A stretch of DNA of 64,000 bases from positions 1 through 64,000 of the forward strand of contig WOUP01000019.1 in assembly GCA_009772895.1 (NCBI GenBank), given 5' to 3'. Below, one piece after another: positions 43,709 through 51,789 of this stretch (position 1 is its first letter; each line of letters opens with the position of its first letter). A program made the translations under genes and the position numbers. This DNA comes from Puniceicoccaceae bacterium 5H. GTDB taxonomy: Bacteria > Verrucomicrobiota > Verrucomicrobiia > Opitutales > Oceanipulchritudinaceae. Below the pieces are notes generated by a model. It saw only the letters and a list, made by a program, of their open reading frames with translations. It had not been told where the DNA came from and ran no database searches.

Positions 43709-44560
43709 CTATTCGATCGTCACGTAACCGCGGCCCCCACTATCCAGAGTGTGCTGCTGCCCGTCGTACTCGAGGATCAACGCCTCACCGTCGGTAAAAC
43801 GCACCTGCAGCGGTCCGTCGCGTGGGATGGGGTCGGTGCTTTCACCCGCCAACAGGGTGCCGCGGAAAAGGCGCTCGTTGGTGTTCTGGTTGCTCACGAT
43901 GAGGGTCACCGTATCCGTGGCGCGGATGACGAGGGTATCCGTCGCGTAGGGGGAGCTTTCGTTGGGGCGCGTGTTGTTCTGCGCCGAAGCGTTTTGGGTA
44001 ACCGGGGCGTTGTTGCTGGCCGTCGTCTGGGGCTGCTCTGCGTCGTTGCCGCTCAAAGTCACGATCAGCACGACGAGCACGGCAACGATGATAAAGGCGA
44101 CCACGGCAACGGCCGCCATCAAGTAACGGGTCGGGATCTGGCTCAGCGTATCGCCCTTGCGCGCTTCGCCCTCACCACCTTCGTCCTCTTCGCCTTCATC
44201 GCCCTGCCGTTTGGGGCGCCCGGTAAACTCGCTCTCCGCCATCGGGTCGTCGTGGCCCGGCAGCTCAATGCGGCCAAAAGTCTCGCGCAAGCCGCGGTGG
44301 TGGCTGTGGGCGGCGTGCTGGCTGTTGCGGCTCGCCGTCTGCGCCTCATAGTCGGTCAACACCTGGTCGGGGTCGAGCTTGAGGAACTTGGCGTAGTTGC
44401 GCAAAAAGCCCCGGCGGTAGATCTCCGGCAACGGCACGTTCATGGAGCCGTCTTCCATTGCCATCAGGTAGTCGGCACGGATTTTGGTTGCCTCCGCCGC
44501 TTCGCGGATGGAGATGCCTTTGCGCTTCCGTGCTTCTTCCAGTCTTTCCCCGATGGTCAT
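43709..44560 (-). CDS. RodZ-like membrane protein with N-terminal HTH
   Basis: 283 residues. The N-terminal Xre-type HTH_25 domain (IGERLEEARKRKGISIREAA, IYRRGFLRNYAKFL) precedes an acidic linker, one membrane helix (LMAAVAVVAFIIVAVLVVLI) and a periplasmic DUF4115-type beta domain (LVIRATDTVTLIVSNQ, FRGTLLAGESTDPIP). RodZ links MreB filaments to the elongation machinery that sets rod shape. It is followed by its own terminator and preceded by the membrane-protein gene at 44646. Confidence 0.87.
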   Translation of the reverse strand: MTIGERLEEARKRKGISIREAAEATKIRADYLMAMEDGSMNVPLPEIYRRGFLRNYAKFLKLDPDQVLTDYEAQTASRNSQHAAHSHHRGLRETFGRIELPGHDDPMAESEFTGRPKRQGDEGEEDEGGEGEARKGDTLSQIPTRYLMAAVAVVAFIIVAVLVVLIVTLSGNDAEQPQTTASNNAPVTQNASAQNNTRPNESSPYATDTLVIRATDTVTLIVSNQNTNERLFRGTLLAGESTDPIPRDGPLQVRFTDGEALILEYDGQQHTLDSGGRGYVTIE

Positions 44561-44645
44561 TTTTCCCGCTGAATGTAGGTTGGCTATATGGTTTTATAGT
44601 GGGCGGCACCTGCGTAGTGCAACCGCAATATCGCTGCCGTCCGAT

Positions 44646-45191
44646 CTAGTAAGTGAAGGTAACGACCACGAGCAAAAGGCCGTAAGCCGCCAGGGCTCCG
44701 CCGAAGATGCGGCTGCGACCGGCGCCCCGGTACAACCACTCGAAAAAGTTGCGCAACAGCCATGGCGAATGCCCCAGAAACAGGCTGAGCGTGATGATCG
44801 CGTAGGTGAAGGTGACGAGGAACAGCCGTTGCGGCAGCTCATACCAGCCAAACGCACTGCGCAGGATCTCCATGCTCAGCAGCAGCCAGAGCGCTGCCAG
44901 CCCCCGCACGGCGAGAAAGTCCTTCACAAAAGCAAAGCTGCCGACCAGAACTACGGCAAAGAGCCCGAAGATCAGCGTGCTGTAGCTACCGAAGTCGGCC
45001 GGCGAGAGGTGCAGCATCTTGTAGAGAAACCAGACGCCCGCCGTGCCCATGAGGATGTAGCTCGCCAGAGGGCTCCGGGGGAAGGCTTCCACCGCCCGCT
45101 GCCAGCCGGGGCGGTTCAGAAAAAAGAGGATGCCGAAGACCAGGAGCACCAGCCCGGTAAGGAATGTGGTGGGGGCGAGCGATAACGTCAT
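44646..45191 (-). CDS. uncharacterised integral membrane protein
   Basis: 181 residues from the ATG at 45191 (frame open to 45344). Five or six hydrophobic helices (FLTGLVLLVFGILFFLNRPGW, STLIFGLFAVVLVGSFAFV, LFLVTFTYAIITLSLFLG). No family recognised. It lies 85 bp upstream of the rodZ-like gene on the same strand and may be co-transcribed with it, hinting at an envelope role. The 257 bp between it and the RNHCP gene hold no recognisable feature. Confidence 0.65.
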   Translation of the reverse strand: MTLSLAPTTFLTGLVLLVFGILFFLNRPGWQRAVEAFPRSPLASYILMGTAGVWFLYKMLHLSPADFGSYSTLIFGLFAVVLVGSFAFVKDFLAVRGLAALWLLLSMEILRSAFGWYELPQRLFLVTFTYAIITLSLFLGHSPWLLRNFFEWLYRGAGRSRIFGGALAAYGLLLVVVTFTY

Positions 45192-45448
45192 GGGTTCGAG
45201 CCTAGCAGAACAGGCCTCGGACAGCTTGGAAAGCCAAAAGCACGCACAGCCCTGCGTTGACAGCCCGAGATGGCCGCGATACGACCTGATGCAGATGGCA
45301 TCTGCCCTTGTTGCATAGACGTTCTCCGCGACCTGCACGTTCACGCTTCGGTCGTGAAACGCGTTGCGGAGTCAATGGCGCGCATCACCACGCGCCCGGT
45401 AGTCTCAGCGGTCGTTCCCCTGAGGCTGAGTTTCGATGCAACCCAACC

Positions 45449-45811
45449 ATGATGCCTTTACACGAAGCGCCCACGTGCGGCGCACCCCAGCACGCCCCCA
45501 TCGTCTGCTGTCATTGCGGCAGGCCGTTTCCGACCGACGCTCCCGGCACGCGCCACCGCAACCACTGCCCCTATTGCCTCTGGAGCTTGCACCTCGACAT
45601 CGTGCCCGGTGATCGGGCCGCCGACTGCCATCAACCGATGGAGCCCGTCGGTGTCGCGCTGAGGCCCGATGGAGAGTGGTTGCTCGTCCACCGCTGCCAA
45701 CGCTGCGGAGTGGTACGCCTCAACCGCATCGCGGGTGATGACGACGAACGGGCACTGCTCGCACTGGCCCTGCGGCCGCTGCGCCAACTGCCCTTCCCCC
45801 TGCTCGTATGA
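45449..45811 (+). CDS. RNHCP domain protein
   Basis: 120 residues. A zinc-ribbon-like protein with CCHCGRPF, the diagnostic GTRHRNHCPYCLWSLHLD, PGDRAADC, and a second CQRCGVVRLNRI. Conserved Cys pairs probably bind zinc. Function unknown; the family is small and often encoded near tRNA or translation genes, and here it converges on miaB with a 20-bp gap. The ATG at 45449 is used; the frame to 45308 adds an Arg-rich unlikely start. Confidence 0.88.
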   Translation: MMPLHEAPTCGAPQHAPIVCCHCGRPFPTDAPGTRHRNHCPYCLWSLHLDIVPGDRAADCHQPMEPVGVALRPDGEWLLVHRCQRCGVVRLNRIAGDDDERALLALALRPLRQLPFPLLV

Positions 45812-45831
45812 GGCTGGGCTCGGCCCGCCGT

Positions 45832-47217
45832 TCAGGCCATCGCGGCCACGGCGGGTGCTTGATCCCCGGCGAGGACGAGCTCGCCCTTCACCACGGTGGT
45901 CGAGTGTTCGTGCACATACACCGGCACGATCTGCCCGACCAGACGCTCTTGCGCCGGGAAGATCACCTTGCGGAAGCCCGGGTTGCGGCCCATGTAAAGG
46001 CCGTCGCCCTTCCGCGCCTTGCCCTCTACCAAGACCGATTGCACGGTGCCGACGAGCGACGCGTTGCGCGCGAGCGAGTGCCGCGAAAGGACTTCGAGCA
46101 GCTCCTTGTTGCGCACGTCCTTTGCGCCTTCGGGTACGTCGTCGGGCATGTCCGCCGCCTTGGTGCCCGGACGGGGCGAGTAGCGGAAGATAAAGGCCAT
46201 GTCGAAGGCCAGTTCGTCAAAGACGGCGCGCGTCTGGGCAAAGTCGTCTTCTGTCTCCCCCGGAAAGCCGACAATCACGTCTGTCGAGAGGCAAATGTCC
46301 GGCCTGACCTCACGCAGCTGGTGCACGATCTCGCGGAAGCGGCGCACCGTGTAGGGTCGGCGCATCTGCCGCAAGATACGATCACTGCCGCTCTGCAAGG
46401 GCAAGTGCACATACGGCATCAGCTTTTCCAGGCGCCCGTAGGCCTCGACCAGGTCACGCTGGAAGCCGCGGGGGTGGGGGGACGTAAAGCGGATGCGCTC
46501 GAGCCCGTCGATTGCGTTCACCCGCTCCAGCAACTGCACAAAGGGGCTGATGCCGTTGCGGTAGGGGATCTGGCGCATCCCATAGCTGTTCACGATCTGG
46601 CCCAGCAGCGTCACTTCCTTGGTCCCGTTGGCCACGAGGCTTTCCACTTCGGCGCAAATGGCGTCCATCGAGCGGTAGCGCTCCGGGCCACGCGTCTTGG
46701 GTACGATACAGAAGCTACAGTGCATGTTACAGCCTTGCATGATGCTGACGAAGGCACTGATCTGGCGCTCCCCCTGGCTGTGATCCTTGATCGTCTCCTC
46801 GCTACCGCTCTCCTCCTCGAGCTCCACCAGCGTCTGCGGCTTGGGGCCCAGCGCACGCTCGGTCGCGATCACGCGGTCGAGCAAGTCCGGCACCCGGTGA
46901 AACTTCTGCGTGCCCACCAGCAAGTCCAGATCCGGCAGACGGTCGACCAGCTCCTCGCCGCGGTTCTGCGCCATACAACCCATCACGCCGACGCGGAAGT
47001 TGGGGTTCTCGCGCTTGCGCCGCACCAGGTGGCCCGCCTTGCCGATCGCCTTTTGCTCGGCCTGGTCACGCACCGCACAGGTATTGAGCAACACGACGTC
47101 GGCGTCATGCTCACTGTCCACGATCGAATAGCCGCGGACCCGCAACATCTCCGCCACTGCCTCCGAGTCGCGCTCGTTCATCTGGCAGCCGTAGGTCTTG
47201 ATGTAAACGCGGTTCAT
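45832..47217 (-). CDS. miaB: tRNA-2-methylthio-N6-dimethylallyladenosine synthase
   Basis: 461 residues from the ATG at 47217. The UPF0004 N-terminal domain (YIKTYGCQMNERDSE) has three cluster cysteines including NTCAVRDQAEQK and GCMAQ. The radical-SAM triad is CNMHCSFC, followed by the block LPLQSGSDRILRQMRRPYT. A C-terminal TRAM domain (QSVLVEGKARKGDGLYMGR) binds tRNA. It methylthiolates A37 of tRNAs reading U-starting codons. Upstream 47218-47374 is the divergent promoter region shared with the PAS kinase. Confidence 0.95.
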   Translation of the reverse strand: MNRVYIKTYGCQMNERDSEAVAEMLRVRGYSIVDSEHDADVVLLNTCAVRDQAEQKAIGKAGHLVRRKRENPNFRVGVMGCMAQNRGEELVDRLPDLDLLVGTQKFHRVPDLLDRVIATERALGPKPQTLVELEEESGSEETIKDHSQGERQISAFVSIMQGCNMHCSFCIVPKTRGPERYRSMDAICAEVESLVANGTKEVTLLGQIVNSYGMRQIPYRNGISPFVQLLERVNAIDGLERIRFTSPHPRGFQRDLVEAYGRLEKLMPYVHLPLQSGSDRILRQMRRPYTVRRFREIVHQLREVRPDICLSTDVIVGFPGETEDDFAQTRAVFDELAFDMAFIFRYSPRPGTKAADMPDDVPEGAKDVRNKELLEVLSRHSLARNASLVGTVQSVLVEGKARKGDGLYMGRNPGFRKVIFPAQERLVGQIVPVYVHEHSTTVVKGELVLAGDQAPAVAAMA

Positions 47218-47374
47218 CGCTCGAAAAAAGGAAAAATTCGAGCATGCCCGAGATCGCCTTCTATTGTCAATCGCGCGGGCATACACCTATATTCCAACGA
47301 CTAAACATGAATATTCTGTACGCTTTCTTTAATGATTGTTGGTTTTCAGTCGATCTGACTGAGTGCGAGCATTC

Positions 47375-49726
47375 ATGGCCCTGTCTGGTTTGAGCTACAA
47401 GCTTCACCCCACCACGACAGCGCTTCTCAACTTCAGTGAGGAGGCAATTGTCGTGGTCATTCGAGATATAGAGGCCCGCCAGTGGTATTTGGCGGGGGCC
47501 TCCGCATCTGCTCGCAACCTTCTGGAGCTTAATGACTTCCAGGATTGGGATCCTGAAAACATAGAACCGGTCGACCCAATCCCGTTCCACGAACTGCTGG
47601 AAGAGGCCTCGGCTTCCGATTCAGGCATGAAGCTTACCGCCAAGGTCGGTCGGCAACACTTTCAACTTCACCTCCAGTCCTGCCCGGAAGGCGTCCTCGT
47701 CAAGGCTACTACGCACCAGCAGGGCCTCACGATCGACCAGCAGCGCGTCGTTCTGGCCATGGACTCGCTCTACGAAGGTCTGTGGGACTGGCCTGACGTA
47801 TCCGAAGAGGAGATGTGGTGGTCCGACCGTTACTACGGCCTGCTCGGCTATGAGCCCAGTGCGCTGCCGCCCACGGCCGAGACCATTCGCAGCCTGGTCC
47901 ACCCGGAAGACAGGGCCCGGATTCGCGCCTTCGTCGTCCAGCACATTGAGGAAGGCGGCAGCTCGAGTTGCGATTACCGCATCTTGACCAAAGACCGCGG
48001 CTATCGCTGGTTCCGCGCCCGTGCCTCGGTGGTGCGGAATGAAGACGGTTCAACCCGCGTCATCGGCACCATCAGCGACATTCATGAGCAATACGTGATG
48101 GAGCAGGAGCTGCGGTTGACCAAGGAACGGCTGGAGCTGGCGCTGGATGCCTCCAACGACACCGTCTGGGACTACTACGATCTCAACCGCGACCGGCTGT
48201 GGCTCTCCGATCACATTTGCGAGTTGCTCCAGATACCGTTGGATCAAAAGCCCCGGAGCCACGACGATCTCTTCAAGTACATCCACCCAGACGATCTGGA
48301 CCTCGCCCGGAATTGCCTCGAGGAACTTTTCGCCAGCGGTCAGGACCTCGCCTTCGAGTGTCGCCTGCAGTGCGGCGATCAATGGCGCTGGGTCAGCTGT
48401 GTCGGTCGGGTCGTGAGAGACGCCCACGGCCACGTTTCCCGCGCCATCGGTACGATTTCGGACATCCACAACCTCAAGGCCTCCCAGCTCCAGGTCGAGC
48501 AGACCAACGAGCGACTCGAGCAGCGGGTACAGCACCGCACGCAAGAGCTGGAAGACGTCAATTCGGCCCTGCGCGAGGCTCTGAAGCGCGAAGCCGCGTC
48601 CAGCCGCGAACTGGCCCTGAACGAGCGCCGGCTAAGGATGCTGACCGACGCCGTCTCCTCCATCATCTGGACAACCGACAAGGCAGGGAACTTCGTGGAG
48701 CCCCAGCCCTCGTGGCAAAACTATACCGGCCAATCCGAGACGGATGCCGCGGGCAAAGGCTGGCACCGTATGATCCACGAAGACGACGCAGAACACTTCC
48801 TGCGCGAATGGAAAGAGAGCCTGAGCGAGGTGAAGGCCTTTGCCTCCGAATGCCGCATCTGGTGCAACGATACGCGCCGTTACCGCTACTTTGCCGTCAA
48901 GGCCCTGCCATTGCTGCGGGGCGAGGCCAATGTGCTGGAATGGGTCGGCAGCATGACCGACGTGCAGGCCCAGAAGGAGCACGAAAAGCAACTGCACAAC
49001 TACGCCCGCGAGCTCCAGGCCCGTAACGAGTACCTGCAGGAGTTCGCCTACGCCGCCTCCCACGACTTGCGCGAGCCGTTGCGCAAGATTCAGGCCTACT
49101 CCAATCTCTTTAACGAGGAGTTTGGCGAGGAGCTGCCCGAGGAAGGCACAATCTACCTCGAGAACATGCAGCGGGCCGCCGGCCGGATGGAAAAGCTGAT
49201 CGACGACCTGCTGCAGTACTCGCGCGCTTCCACCGCCAGCTTCGAGCCGGAGCAAGTCGACCTGCAGGAAATCCTCAGCGAGGTGTGCGAGGTTCTGGAG
49301 TTTACCATCCGCGAATCGGAGGCCAGCATCGAGATCGCAGAGCTGCCCAGCGTGCCGGGCCAGCCAACCCTGCTGCGACAGCTATTCCAGAACTTGATCA
49401 GCAATGCGCTCAAGTATCGGCGCAACGAAGTCAGGCCGCAGATCGAGGTGAGTGCGCGCACCGAGGTGGAACCGCCCGAACCCGGGGGCAGCCCCAAGGC
49501 CTGGCACGTCGTCTCCATCCGCGACAACGGCATCGGTTTCGACCCCAAACACGCCGAACGCATCTTCAAACCCTTCCGCCGTCTGCACACGCGCCAGCAG
49601 TACGAGGGCACCGGCATCGGCCTGGCCATCTGTCGCCGCATCGTCGAAAGACACCGCGGCCGCATCGAAGCCTCAGGTAAACCGAATGCTGGATCTACAT
49701 TTACTATTTACCTCCCCGCCTTCTAG
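47375..49726 (+). CDS. multi-PAS sensor histidine kinase
   Basis: 783 residues from the ATG at 47375 (a GTG at 47363 is possible). Soluble: an N-terminal unrecognised part, PAS/PAC repeats at about 120-250 (LYEGLWDWPDVSEEEMWW), 255-380 and 420-540 (SIIWTTDKAGNFVEPQPSWQ), and a coiled coil. HisKA H box is FAYAASHDLREPLRKIQAYS; HATPase has QNLISNALKYR, DNGIGFD and GTGIGLAICRRIV. Three PAS modules suggest intracellular redox, light or ligand sensing. It is the first gene of a three-gene phosphorelay cluster, 5 bp before the receiver. Confidence 0.92.
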   Translation: MALSGLSYKLHPTTTALLNFSEEAIVVVIRDIEARQWYLAGASASARNLLELNDFQDWDPENIEPVDPIPFHELLEEASASDSGMKLTAKVGRQHFQLHLQSCPEGVLVKATTHQQGLTIDQQRVVLAMDSLYEGLWDWPDVSEEEMWWSDRYYGLLGYEPSALPPTAETIRSLVHPEDRARIRAFVVQHIEEGGSSSCDYRILTKDRGYRWFRARASVVRNEDGSTRVIGTISDIHEQYVMEQELRLTKERLELALDASNDTVWDYYDLNRDRLWLSDHICELLQIPLDQKPRSHDDLFKYIHPDDLDLARNCLEELFASGQDLAFECRLQCGDQWRWVSCVGRVVRDAHGHVSRAIGTISDIHNLKASQLQVEQTNERLEQRVQHRTQELEDVNSALREALKREAASSRELALNERRLRMLTDAVSSIIWTTDKAGNFVEPQPSWQNYTGQSETDAAGKGWHRMIHEDDAEHFLREWKESLSEVKAFASECRIWCNDTRRYRYFAVKALPLLRGEANVLEWVGSMTDVQAQKEHEKQLHNYARELQARNEYLQEFAYAASHDLREPLRKIQAYSNLFNEEFGEELPEEGTIYLENMQRAAGRMEKLIDDLLQYSRASTASFEPEQVDLQEILSEVCEVLEFTIRESEASIEIAELPSVPGQPTLLRQLFQNLISNALKYRRNEVRPQIEVSARTEVEPPEPGGSPKAWHVVSIRDNGIGFDPKHAERIFKPFRRLHTRQQYEGTGIGLAICRRIVERHRGRIEASGKPNAGSTFTIYLPAF

Positions 49727-49731
49727 GACCA

Positions 49732-50193
49732 ATGTTTTCCCCTATAAATGCTTCAACCAAGGCACGGGAGCTTCTGCCCGTGCTGGTGGTCGATGACGAT
49801 GCAGACGATTGCATGTTGATGCGCAAGGCATTTGAACGCAACGATTACCCCAACCCTCTCACGTTTCTTAGCAACGGCGAGGAGCTACTGCATTTTCTGG
49901 ACGCTCAAGAGCGGAAACCGCGCGGCTACGCACCCGCCCTCATCATTCTGGACCTGAACATGCCCGTAATGGATGGCCGCGAAACCTTGCAGGAGTTGAA
50001 GGCCGATGAGCGTTTTCGCCGCATCCCGGTCATCGTCCTCAGCAGCTCCAACGCGCCGGAAGACGTGATCCGCATGTATGATCTGGGCGTCAACGCCTAC
50101 ATGACCAAGCCGGTGACTTTCGAGGCGCTCGTGCATACCGTGCGCTGCCTCGGCGAGTACTGGTTGAAGCTCGCCTTAGTCCCCTTAAGCTAA
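49732..50193 (+). CDS. Rcp1-type single-domain response regulator
   Basis: 153 residues, receiver only, with the insertion typical of Rcp1/phytochrome-type regulators: VLVVDDDADDCMLMRKAFER, phospho-Asp in LIILDLNMPVMDG, VIVLSSSNAPEDV and the Lys in AYMTKPVTFEAL. Lies directly downstream of the PAS kinase, its likely phosphodonor. Confidence 0.92.
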   Translation: MFSPINASTKARELLPVLVVDDDADDCMLMRKAFERNDYPNPLTFLSNGEELLHFLDAQERKPRGYAPALIILDLNMPVMDGRETLQELKADERFRRIPVIVLSSSNAPEDVIRMYDLGVNAYMTKPVTFEALVHTVRCLGEYWLKLALVPLS

Positions 50194-50222
50194 AGCTAAC
50201 CCTTTCGCCTCTCCCACACCCT

Positions 50223-51338
50223 ATGGAATCACCGGTCATCCGTCTCCTCCTGGTCGAAGACGATCGTGAAGACGTTTTTCTCTTTCGCAAGTTGTTGAAC
50301 AAGATCCGGCCGCTCCGGTTCGAGCTTGTCGTATGCGAAACGGTCAAGGAAGCGCTCAAGGCGCTCGACCAACAACATTTCGACCTGATCATCAGCGACT
50401 TCGTCCTCGGACTCGAAAGCGGGCTCGACCTGCTGAAGCACCTGCGCAAGGACGAAACGTCACCGCCGGTGATCATGATCACGTCCATGGACCAGCGCGA
50501 GGTAGACATTGCCTGTATGCGCGCCGGGGCCAAGGAGTACCTGAAGAAGGGCACGATGACGGCCGAACTGCTCGACCGGACCATTCGCTACACCTTGCGC
50601 AATCATCAGGCCGGACAGGAGCTGAAGGCGGCGCTCAACGTGCGCGATCAGATGCTGTCCATCATCTCGCACGACATCTGCGCGCCCGTGGCCACGCTGC
50701 GCAGCACCTTCAAGTTTTGCGCCGAGCAAGTCGAGAGTCAGCCCGCGACCATGCTGAAGAAGTTCCTCGTGCGCGGCGAAAACAACGCCGAGCAACTGCT
50801 CGACCTGACGACCAAACTACTGCACTGGGCGCGCTCGCAGACCGACCACCTGGTCGTGGCGTCCGAGGCCATCGATTGCGAGGAACTGGTCGAGACGGTC
50901 GAAGCCGCCTTGACCCCGGTCCTGGAGTCCAAGGAGCTGACGCTGGTAAACGAGGTGGAGCCGGATACCATGGTCTACGCCGACCGCGAGATGACGGAGA
51001 CGGTGTTGCGCAACCTTCTGAGCAACGCGATCAAGTTCTCCCACCTGGGCAAGCAGATCTACCTGACGATCTACCGCGATGGCGACGAAACCTGCCTGCT
51101 CGTCCGCGACGAAGGCGTCGGCATGCCGCCTGAATTGCGGGACAGCCTCTTCGATCAGCGCAAGAAGACCTCGCGCCCCGGCACGCGCAATGAAGCGGGC
51201 CACGGCCTCGGCCTGATGCTCGTCAAAAGCTTCATCCAACGCAACCACGGCTCCATCCAGGTCCAATCCGAGCCGGGAGAGGGCACCTCCTTTGAAGTCC
51301 GCCTGCCCAGCCACGTCCCGACCGCCGCAAGGAGCTAG
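50223..51338 (+). CDS. receiver-histidine kinase protein (reverse hybrid)
   Basis: 371 residues. The N-terminal receiver (IRLLLVEDDREDVFLFRKLL, phospho-Asp in LIISDFVLGLESG, Lys in YLKKGTM) comes before a HisKA domain with H box MLSIISHDICAPVATLR and HATPase boxes NLLSNAIKFS, DEGVGMP and GHGLGLMLV. The receiver-first order suits a kinase switched by phosphorylation from the upstream kinase. It has no output domain; partners may lie elsewhere. Third gene of the cluster; its stop is followed by a possible ribosome site for the next gene. Confidence 0.9.
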   Translation: MESPVIRLLLVEDDREDVFLFRKLLNKIRPLRFELVVCETVKEALKALDQQHFDLIISDFVLGLESGLDLLKHLRKDETSPPVIMITSMDQREVDIACMRAGAKEYLKKGTMTAELLDRTIRYTLRNHQAGQELKAALNVRDQMLSIISHDICAPVATLRSTFKFCAEQVESQPATMLKKFLVRGENNAEQLLDLTTKLLHWARSQTDHLVVASEAIDCEELVETVEAALTPVLESKELTLVNEVEPDTMVYADREMTETVLRNLLSNAIKFSHLGKQIYLTIYRDGDETCLLVRDEGVGMPPELRDSLFDQRKKTSRPGTRNEAGHGLGLMLVKSFIQRNHGSIQVQSEPGEGTSFEVRLPSHVPTAARS

Positions 51339-51351
51339 GGCGCACCTGCGC

Positions 51352-51789
51352 TTGCCTGGTCCCGCACCCGAGCGCCTTTTCGTTTACGGGACGCTTCAAC
51401 GCCACTTGCCTGCCGGGCAGCGATGGATGCAGGGGGCCCATTACCTCGGCCGCGCCCGGATCTGCGGACGTCTCTATCACCTTCCTGGCGCCGGTTACCC
51501 GGCGGCTTCGGATGAAAAGGGCTGGATCTGGGGCGACTGCTGGCAGATCGAGGAGGCCGACCAATGGCGCACGCTCGACTATTGGGAAGACCTGCGCTCA
51601 CGCGATCACGAGGGCGTGAATCTCTATTACCGCCGCCCCGTGCCACTACACCCGGCCAGCGGCTCCGATCTGGGCCGGGCATGGGTATACCGGATGCGCA
51701 TCGAGCGCATCCGGCAAATGAAGGGAATCCGGCTCACCGCCGGCGTCTGGCCGCCACGGCTGCCTTACGCCTGGTCGCTGCTGGCCTGA
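51352..51789 (+). CDS. gamma-glutamylcyclotransferase/AIG2-like protein
   Basis: 145 residues from a TTG at 51352 (no ATG or GTG precedes the fold). The diagnostic YGTL motif is RLFVYGTLQRHLPAGQRW, followed by GRLYHLPGAGYPA, GDCWQI and the acidic LDYWEDLRSRD position for the catalytic Glu/Asp. The family acts on gamma-glutamyl amines or as butirosin-BtrG-like enzymes. Its 3' end overlaps the convergent SDR/histone-tail gene by 25 bp. Confidence 0.75.
   Translation: MPGPAPERLFVYGTLQRHLPAGQRWMQGAHYLGRARICGRLYHLPGAGYPAASDEKGWIWGDCWQIEEADQWRTLDYWEDLRSRDHEGVNLYYRRPVPLHPASGSDLGRAWVYRMRIERIRQMKGIRLTAGVWPPRLPYAWSLLA

Noticed and set aside
45180-45200. GGGTTCGAGCC, resembling a tRNA T-arm
   Set aside because: No acceptor, D or anticodon arms around it and it overlaps the start of a protein gene.
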